Positions 58,711 to 64,000 of a stretch of 64,000 nucleotides of DNA are shown here, one piece after another (the stretch's first letter is position 1; each line of letters begins with the position of its first letter). The stretch is from Candidozyma auris. Its lineage: Eukaryota > Ascomycota > Pichiomycetes > Serinales > Metschnikowiaceae. The notes under the pieces are model-generated. The model saw nothing but the letters and a program-made list of their open reading frames with translations, was not told the DNA's origin and searched no databases. The translations under genes were made by a program, and so were the position numbers. The stretch covers positions 310,001 through 374,000 of the forward strand of contig NC_072818.1 in assembly GCF_003013715.1 (NCBI RefSeq). Direction: 5' to 3'.

Positions 58711-59551
58711 TTTTTTTCTAGTCATGAATTTTTTTTTTCGACACCCTTTGAATCCGCAGACTCTGTCTCAGCCGCGCCTGGAGTGTTCCTGGAGCATTTG
58801 TAAGCAACATTGTTAGACGTACGGTAGAGATGTTTTGAGGGGGCGTACGGCGGAACCACCGCAGCGGCGCCGTAAAAGAAAGCTCGTATTTGGTTTGCGC
58901 GCAGTCGTGACTCATACATCAGACTAAGTTCGTGATACTCGACTGGATAAGACATGTAACGGGCCCAATGGTCTAGGTTTTGAGTTGCTTGAGCGGGGGA
59001 ATTTCGAGAGCTGCCTTGATAAGATTTGTTTGATTCGAGACTCTTGCAACGCAATCGAGCGATTCCCTGTCGTGGGACCCTCAATTGCAAGAGTTAGGCA
59101 CCTTCGTAAATTGTCGAGTGTCTTTTCGAAGCTCTGAGAATTCTAATCCAGCTCGTAAATCATCAGTATCTTTGTAGTGGCAAACCGAATTAAGCGGTGG
59201 TGACTGTACTGTGTTGCGGTTTTCCTCCCCATCAGGTGGGCTGCAGCATCCTCTCTACCGGATAGCGTCCTCACACCAAGATAGTACTCGTGGAAGTAAG
59301 AAGTGGCTAAATCTGGAGAATACACAATTGGTACTGTGCAAGATTTATTGCTAAAGCCTCCCAATATGTGTCAGCTGAATCGGCAGGAAAGACTGCTGCT
59401 TGACTTGACAGGGTGCACACACACCTGAAGTTAAACAATTTGTCATCAACCTTGCAATTTGTGGGGATGAGATCATATCGAGTATTTAAAAGAATCAATT
59501 CTCTTTAATTTTATTCTTCTAAATTTTCATAAATTGTACTCAATTTATACA
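58711..59551. other. Intergenic region after tRNA-Pro
   Basis: 0.84 kb without a credible gene. A 122-codon minus-strand frame (58722-59090) lacks any recognisable feature, and I treat it as chance. Confidence 0.5.
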
Positions 59552-59740
59552 ATGTCTAAGAAATCATCTTCTTTCGATTCAGAGACTCGCTCCATTGCAA
59601 GCACGCTATCACTGGTAAAGTCGAGAACGCTCAATAAATTGAAGGTCTTCAATAGGAACTCGACTTCTTATCCACGGAAGTACGATGAAAAGTCCAACGA
59701 CTCCGTTGAAGCAAAGGCTACGTATATGGCTATCCGTTGA
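59552..59740 (+). CDS. Possible small protein of unknown function (62 aa)
   Basis: MSKKSSSFDSETRSIASTLS starts at the first ATG; an in-frame TTG lies six codons earlier. The peptide is Ser- and Lys-rich, basic and probably disordered, and ends YMAIR. An AT-rich leader with ACAATG start context supports translation. There is no homologue I can name, so it is a candidate only. Confidence 0.35.
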   Translation: MSKKSSSFDSETRSIASTLSLVKSRTLNKLKVFNRNSTSYPRKYDEKSNDSVEAKATYMAIR

Positions 59741-59999
59741 CGTTTTCATACTCATGAATAAAACAATTTACTGAAAATCTAGCGTAGGTCGGGCTTATAC
59801 CGGCTCGCAAGTAGCTATAGAATCAATTATCTTGTTATTGTAGGAAGCTGATTTGTTAATGCAAACAAGCTCTTCGTCTGTGGGGTTTTGCGGTGTATTC
59901 AAACTCAATTTGCATGAGCGGATTTATTCCAGGTTAGTTTGTACATTAAAAGCTCATGATTCTATGGGTATCACACATGCTTCTCAAAGCATGACTCAT

Positions 60000-61238
60000 T
60001 TAATAGAGCCTCCCAACAAGCCATCCCAAGATGATCTTCACGATTTCTTGCAATTCTTTCAAATCCACTAGGATCTGGCTCAAGGCGCATCCCAACTGAT
60101 TGACCAAGGTACCTGCGTCCTCTTCTATCAAGAATTGCATTGCGTTTTTATACAAATCAATGTAACAAGATTCTTGTGAGTCTGTGAAATATATGGTCTC
60201 ATCGTTGTGTTCCCGAAAATTCTCCTCAATATCATCCACATGGGCATCAAAGTACGCAGCCTCTTCCATCAGTGTGATTGTTTCAGAGGCGTTCGCCTGC
60301 CAAAACAACTTCTTCTCCCTGACTTTGTTTTCAAATTGATAGAGGTCTTTCAACAACCCGGCGCAGTCAGCATAGCTTTCATGCAATTGTGAATTGAAGT
60401 CTTCCAAGCCTTCGTGTAAAATATGCTCATTTTCTTCATCAAAGAGTCTAATTGCTCTAACAGCCAATGCCAGAAGTCTTTGGAGCCGATTGGTGAACTG
60501 CTTACATGAGGAACACGTTACTGTGATCAAGTATTCCACGTTCTCAGCGATTATACCAACGTATTTGGAACCATGCCTATACAAGTCATGAAACGCAGAT
60601 GGAGAAACGACATTACCTTTCGCTATCTCTGTGGACAAGGCGTCCACGATCACGAGGAACTTTCTGGGCGGCGTCTCTACCGAAAGACCGAGAATACGAG
60701 GTGACTCAAACCTCTCTTCACGAAGAAGGATGGACTTACAAGGGTTCGCTTCACAGAGACTGCAGCTCTCACCACTGAGCTCTGCGTTGATTGGAGCCTG
60801 AGGATTGAATTCCCTAACCATAGGCTCACCGAAGATGACCTCACTAGTACCACCTTGCGCAGCCTCCTTACCTATCCTATAATTATAGATGTTGATTTCG
60901 AACTTTCTTAGGCTTCGATAAGACCGAAAGTTGAAGGAGATGGTCCCCACAGTGGGATCGGCACTGGAGGTTAAAGTATCACGATTATGGGGATTGCTAT
61001 TACTCCGTGCGAAGTATCCTTCCGCATCCTCTTCATCATCGGAATCAGAAAGTTCGAAGGTTATCTTTCTCGTGAACAACGACCCTGTGTCCTCGGTATC
61101 GTCTTGCTGAACGAATACAAGACTATCGTCTAGCTCTTGCTCCGAGTCTTTTTCTAAATTGGAACCCAACAGCACATCAACGTCGTTATCCTCTTCCATA
61201 GGGTGGTTCTTGCCGAGTAAATGCTGATTTGAATCCAT
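60000..61238 (-). CDS. Protein of unknown function with Cys-rich middle (412 aa)
   Basis: I do not recognise this protein. The N-terminal 75 residues are acidic and probably disordered (LSDSDDEEDAEG resembles a casein kinase 2 site). Two Cys clusters follow, SCSLCEANPCKS (about residues 160-170) and TCSSCKQF (about 240), which could bind zinc. The C-terminal 200 residues are helical with coiled-coil character (QFENKVREKKLFWQ...LVDLKELQEIVKIIL). There is no signal peptide. An uninterrupted ATG frame of 1.2 kb supports a real gene. Confidence 0.7.
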   Translation of the reverse strand: MDSNQHLLGKNHPMEEDNDVDVLLGSNLEKDSEQELDDSLVFVQQDDTEDTGSLFTRKITFELSDSDDEEDAEGYFARSNSNPHNRDTLTSSADPTVGTISFNFRSYRSLRKFEINIYNYRIGKEAAQGGTSEVIFGEPMVREFNPQAPINAELSGESCSLCEANPCKSILLREERFESPRILGLSVETPPRKFLVIVDALSTEIAKGNVVSPSAFHDLYRHGSKYVGIIAENVEYLITVTCSSCKQFTNRLQRLLALAVRAIRLFDEENEHILHEGLEDFNSQLHESYADCAGLLKDLYQFENKVREKKLFWQANASETITLMEEAAYFDAHVDDIEENFREHNDETIYFTDSQESCYIDLYKNAMQFLIEEDAGTLVNQLGCALSQILVDLKELQEIVKIILGWLVGRLY

Positions 61239-61271
61239 ATCACGAGCAAATAAGATGTAAGTTCAAAAAAA

Positions 61272-61296
61272 ATATATATATATATATATATATATA
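61272..61296. repeat. (AT)n microsatellite
   Basis: About twelve AT units in the promoter of the 412-residue protein gene, 35-60 bp before its start codon. It is likely length-polymorphic. Confidence 0.9.
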
Positions 61297-61447
61297 CAAA
61301 GAAAAAGATTTCATGGCTGACGAAAGTCCATTGTGCCATTACTTTCAGCGCTGGAGTTACTTTAATTACATGACGCGGCGAATTTGATCGAACTGGGGAG
61401 GCAGTGAGGTTTCACGCATCCATCAATATATAAGCAGCAAGAAAATT

Positions 61448-61500
61448 TGAAAAGGAAAGAAAAACAAAGAAGAAAAACAAAAAAAAACAAAAAAAAAAAA
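61448..61500. repeat. A-rich tract upstream of LCL2
   Basis: A-rich low-complexity sequence with AAG/AAC units and runs of A, about 165 bp before the LCL2 start; nucleosome-excluding promoter sequence is likely. Confidence 0.75.
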
Positions 61501-61662
61501 GCCTACTACAGGGTTCGCCTCAGAACTCTTCGACTAGTACCCAACTTTTCCAACAGAAGCCATTTTGCACCCATTCCTGCACGAAAAACACGTAGGCGAG
61601 GGAGCCCAAAATCACCAAGCTGTCAAGTACCTACTCTTGACATCAACAGTTTCACCATTCCG

Positions 61663-62052
61663 ATGCAGCCAATCCTCCTCAAACCCCTTTTTGTATTCAT
61701 TCTCGCAAACATTGTGTCTGCTAGCATATTTGATTTTTTTCAGAATCAGTTTCATCACGGGTCTGAAGAGCCAGCTTCATACGAGCAAAAGGTGCTAGAC
61801 AACCAGTGCGAGAAATATTTGTGTCCTGACACACTAGAGTGTGTTTCGAGCCCGAAAAAGTGTCCTTGTCCTTTCCCATCGTCACAGATGAGATGTCCCT
61901 TACCTAACGGCAACTTCATTTGCATCTCGAAGCCCGCAGGCGACTTTGGAGGTAAGTATGACGATCCTGAGAAGAACTTTAAGGTTGATGCTAATAGTAA
62001 CGATATTAGGGACTGCGGCTGGGTTAAAAGAGCTTGGAATGGTAAATTATAA
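61663..62052 (+). CDS. LCL2: Lcl2 family secretory-pathway protein
   Basis: 129 codons from the ATG at 61663 (S. cerevisiae Lcl2 131); the frame is open to a TTG at 61447 but that extension is a translated A-rich tract. A signal peptide ([22 protein letters not shown]) is followed by the Cys-rich family core: [36 protein letters not shown] and the end [16 protein letters not shown]. Family members act in the ER lumen and influence ERAD and chronological lifespan in S. cerevisiae. Confidence 0.88.
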   Translation: MQPILLKPLFVFILANIVSASIFDFFQNQFHHGSEEPASYEQKVLDNQCEKYLCPDTLECVSSPKKCPCPFPSSQMRCPLPNGNFICISKPAGDFGGKYDDPEKNFKVDANSNDIRDCGWVKRAWNGKL

Positions 62053-63416
62053 GTATTAATAATACGTGCTTGGATATTTTGTGTAGACCTCGAAATCATG
62101 AGACACAGATGGCAGGTGACAAGCAGTATAGTAGCAACAGGATCGCAGTACTCGAAGCTTAATGGCGATTTTTCGATTTCAGGTGAATTCACTCGCCATA
62201 CTTTCACCGCATCTAGAGAAGGCTCTGAGAATTTGATGTAGAGAAAGAAAGAAGAAGAAGAAGAAGAAAAAAAAAAAAGCTTTTGATAACGCTTTTGGGC
62301 GAACAATGCTAATGCTCGGATTAATACGGCAAGAATGAATCGAGGCTTGCGAAGGTCAGAGGACCCTGTTTTGGTGAGAAGAGAATTTCTTTTTCTACGA
62401 GGGTCGTTAAAACAAACTACGTAGTCACTGAGAATTGAGGTTGCACCCAGACCGGCTAATGTTCTTAAGTAGAATTGATTGTATGAGTATATGATGATCT
62501 GTGAACATTTTCCTTAAGGAATTAGCACTTTTGGGTGACGTCAGTAAGCGAAGCAGACTATGCCTTGTACTGCATAGCTGTGGCCGGTAAAAAAAGAAAT
62601 TGAAGGGTTGAAAAATATTAATAGAAAAAAAAAGTAAATTACATCTAAAATAAAATTACCGAAGCCAAAATCATTCTGGTGACAGATTGAGCACAACCAG
62701 TTTATTCCTTCGGAAATCTCCCTCGAGACCACACCAAACTGCTCCTTTTGTTCTCATGTCGCATGACAATTTCCCCATACTTTCACCTTCTGGAGTGAAG
62801 GAAATGGAGAAACCTTGCCAGCTCGCACTGCATGCAGTACAAGTCATGGAACAGGCCACACTAAAAAGATGGGAAGTCAGCAATCATTGGAAGAACATTC
62901 TTAGCAACAAAAAAAAAAAAACAACCTCCAGCTTACATTTCATATCACTTGGCTGTGCTCATTTCCCGACACGAAAGTCCAAATTACGGGCTTTTCACAA
63001 CTTTGCCGCAAAGCGTATACCGCGGTTGCACAAGACTCTTTTGCTGGAGCCACTTTGCATTACTCCATTGGTCTCCGGTGCGGCCCCGATGGAAGCAACA
63101 AACAAGGATACAAATATTTGCAGACTACAACCGTCTAGTATAGATCAGGCCATCTCATCGAGAGAAACGTCCTAACACTGGAGTTTTGCATGCTTTCCTT
63201 TGTTCTTTTTCTTTTTTGCTTCTATTGGGGACCGGTCGCAGCCAAGGCTCCCCTGCATTCTCTTTCCTGCCGTTCACCTTCCTTTTTCTAGCTCCCTCAC
63301 TCACTCCTCACGTCATATATAACACGACGAGTGTCCTTTTGAAGCAAGACCAAAAATCCGATTTTTTTTTCTTCTACTTTCCTTTTTCTTTTCAGGTTTA
63401 TTATTGCCACCTCACT
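62053..63416. other. Intergenic region between LCL2 and the last gene
   Basis: 1.36 kb. It contains a (GAA)n/A-run at 62249-62278 and T-rich promoter sequence before 63417. Open frames on both strands between 62541 and 63175 have no clear coding character. Confidence 0.5.
62249..62278. repeat. (GAA)n and A-run
   Basis: Six GAA/AGA units followed by a run of A, about 200 bp after the LCL2 stop. Confidence 0.85.
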
Positions 63417-64000
63417 ATGACTATTTCGATATCGGAGAGCGCCTACGACAGAAGAAGACTGATATGTCTGGACCGCCGCAGGTCTCTCAGCTCTAACTAC
63501 AAGTGCTTCCAGAACTACTACAACGCTCTCAAGTACCTCCAACCGAAGCCAACTTACATCTCGAACGTAAGGTCTTCGGTCAACCACTGGCAACTCAGGG
63601 ACTTGGTGCAAGTGGATGCTCAGACTGGATCCGTCTACTACACACTAGACGATTCCATCAGGGCGCTACTGGTGTTTCCCTTGTGGGAGGAGTCATTAAG
63701 GTCGTACGACTATTTGAGCCTACCGTACTTTCCAAGATGTTTCAACCACAGCGCTGGCGGGCATGTGGTTGCCGGTGGAGTGATCACGTCGCTGTCGAAA
63801 GTGTTCTCGATGGATATCCCCGATTTAACTAAATCGATCCCTGGTACATCCCACAGACTGCCTAAGGGCTTGTTCTCGTTCTACTCCCCATACACTGATG
63901 GCGATCTCACATACAAGCTTGGTGAAATGATCAACAATGCTGTTACGGTGTATCCAAACTATCCTGGTGGGGATAATCACTTTACGTCATATGTCTGCAA
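63417..64000 (+). CDS. Start of a WD40-like fungal protein (3' end outside window)
   Basis: The frame runs open from the ATG at 63417 to the window end, 194 codons, so it is truncated. The N terminus contains VRSSVNHWQLRDLVQVD and later SFYSPYTDGDLTYKLGEMINNAVTVYP, like fungal WD40-related proteins that I associate, with low confidence, with DUF2415. There is no signal peptide. Codon use is biased to CTC/AAG/TAC-type codons, suggesting good expression. A pyrimidine-rich TTTTCTTTTCAG lies just upstream and could be a 3' splice site in the 5' UTR. Confidence 0.65.
   Translation, partial: MTISISESAYDRRRLICLDRRRSLSSNYKCFQNYYNALKYLQPKPTYISNVRSSVNHWQLRDLVQVDAQTGSVYYTLDDSIRALLVFPLWEESLRSYDYLSLPYFPRCFNHSAGGHVVAGGVITSLSKVFSMDIPDLTKSIPGTSHRLPKGLFSFYSPYTDGDLTYKLGEMINNAVTVYPNYPGGDNHFTSYVC

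Noticed and set aside
58722..59090. 122-codon minus-strand ORF
   Set aside because: No family features, atypical composition, and it overlaps the tRNA-Pro terminator region.
62687..63175. 162-codon plus-strand ORF
   Set aside because: It crosses an A-run giving KKKK, shows no domain, and has no promoter-like sequence; likely chance.

Overview
This window is nuclear DNA from a budding yeast (Saccharomycotina). About thirty genes are recognisable, nearly all intronless, in an order of short intergenic gaps, with Pol III tRNA genes and yeast retroelement remnants between some of them. CTG codons fall where homologous families, as I remember them, carry a polar residue rather than leucine (TAF10 codon 80, UFD4 codon 1534, ISC1 codon 187). 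I therefore infer the CUG-Ser clade, possibly near Metschnikowiaceae. Protein lengths here are counted in codons and do not depend on that. Species cannot be named from this sequence alone. | Layout: 1-7145 is very compact: BUD6 (5' end outside the window), EST2 (telomerase reverse transcriptase), TAD3, a small unknown gene and SFH1. 7146-9266 is a 2.1 kb gap between two converging genes and is unexplained. 9267-25496 holds FIG4, an F-box-like gene, SBA1, a small unknown gene, MRP4, a ceramide synthase gene, a solo LTR, HSE1, SFT1, CAP1 and the HECT ligase UFD4. 25497-31582 holds an allantoate-permease-family transporter, LINE remnants, tRNA-Ser(AGA) and ERG27. 31589-46386 holds MTC5/SEA3, a second solo LTR, TAF10, tRNA-Lys(CTT), ELP5, HSH155 and RAD2. 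46955-55527 holds a 1287-residue protein I cannot assign, a second tRNA-Ser(AGA) with tandem LINE 3' ends, a DUF2470-like membrane protein, a secreted unknown and SPC25. 56103-64000 holds ISC1, tRNA-Pro(TGG) with an intron, two unknown genes, LCL2 and the start of a gene that leaves the window. | The genes are mostly independent housekeeping functions: telomere replication, tRNA modification (TAD3, ELP5), chromatin and transcription (SFH1, TAF10), splicing (HSH155), repair (RAD2), sphingolipid metabolism (ceramide synthase and ISC1), endosome and Golgi traffic (HSE1, SFT1, FIG4), TORC1 control (MTC5) and protein quality control (UFD4, SBA1). No biosynthetic cluster or prokaryote-type system is present. 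The most interesting non-genic signals are two related solo LTRs with intact 5-bp target duplications, one ending 39 bp before the TAF10 start codon. There are also 5'-truncated LINE copies beside both tRNA-Ser genes, with two nested micro-insertions of 19 and 24 bp that keep their target duplications, and the long empty convergent gap.
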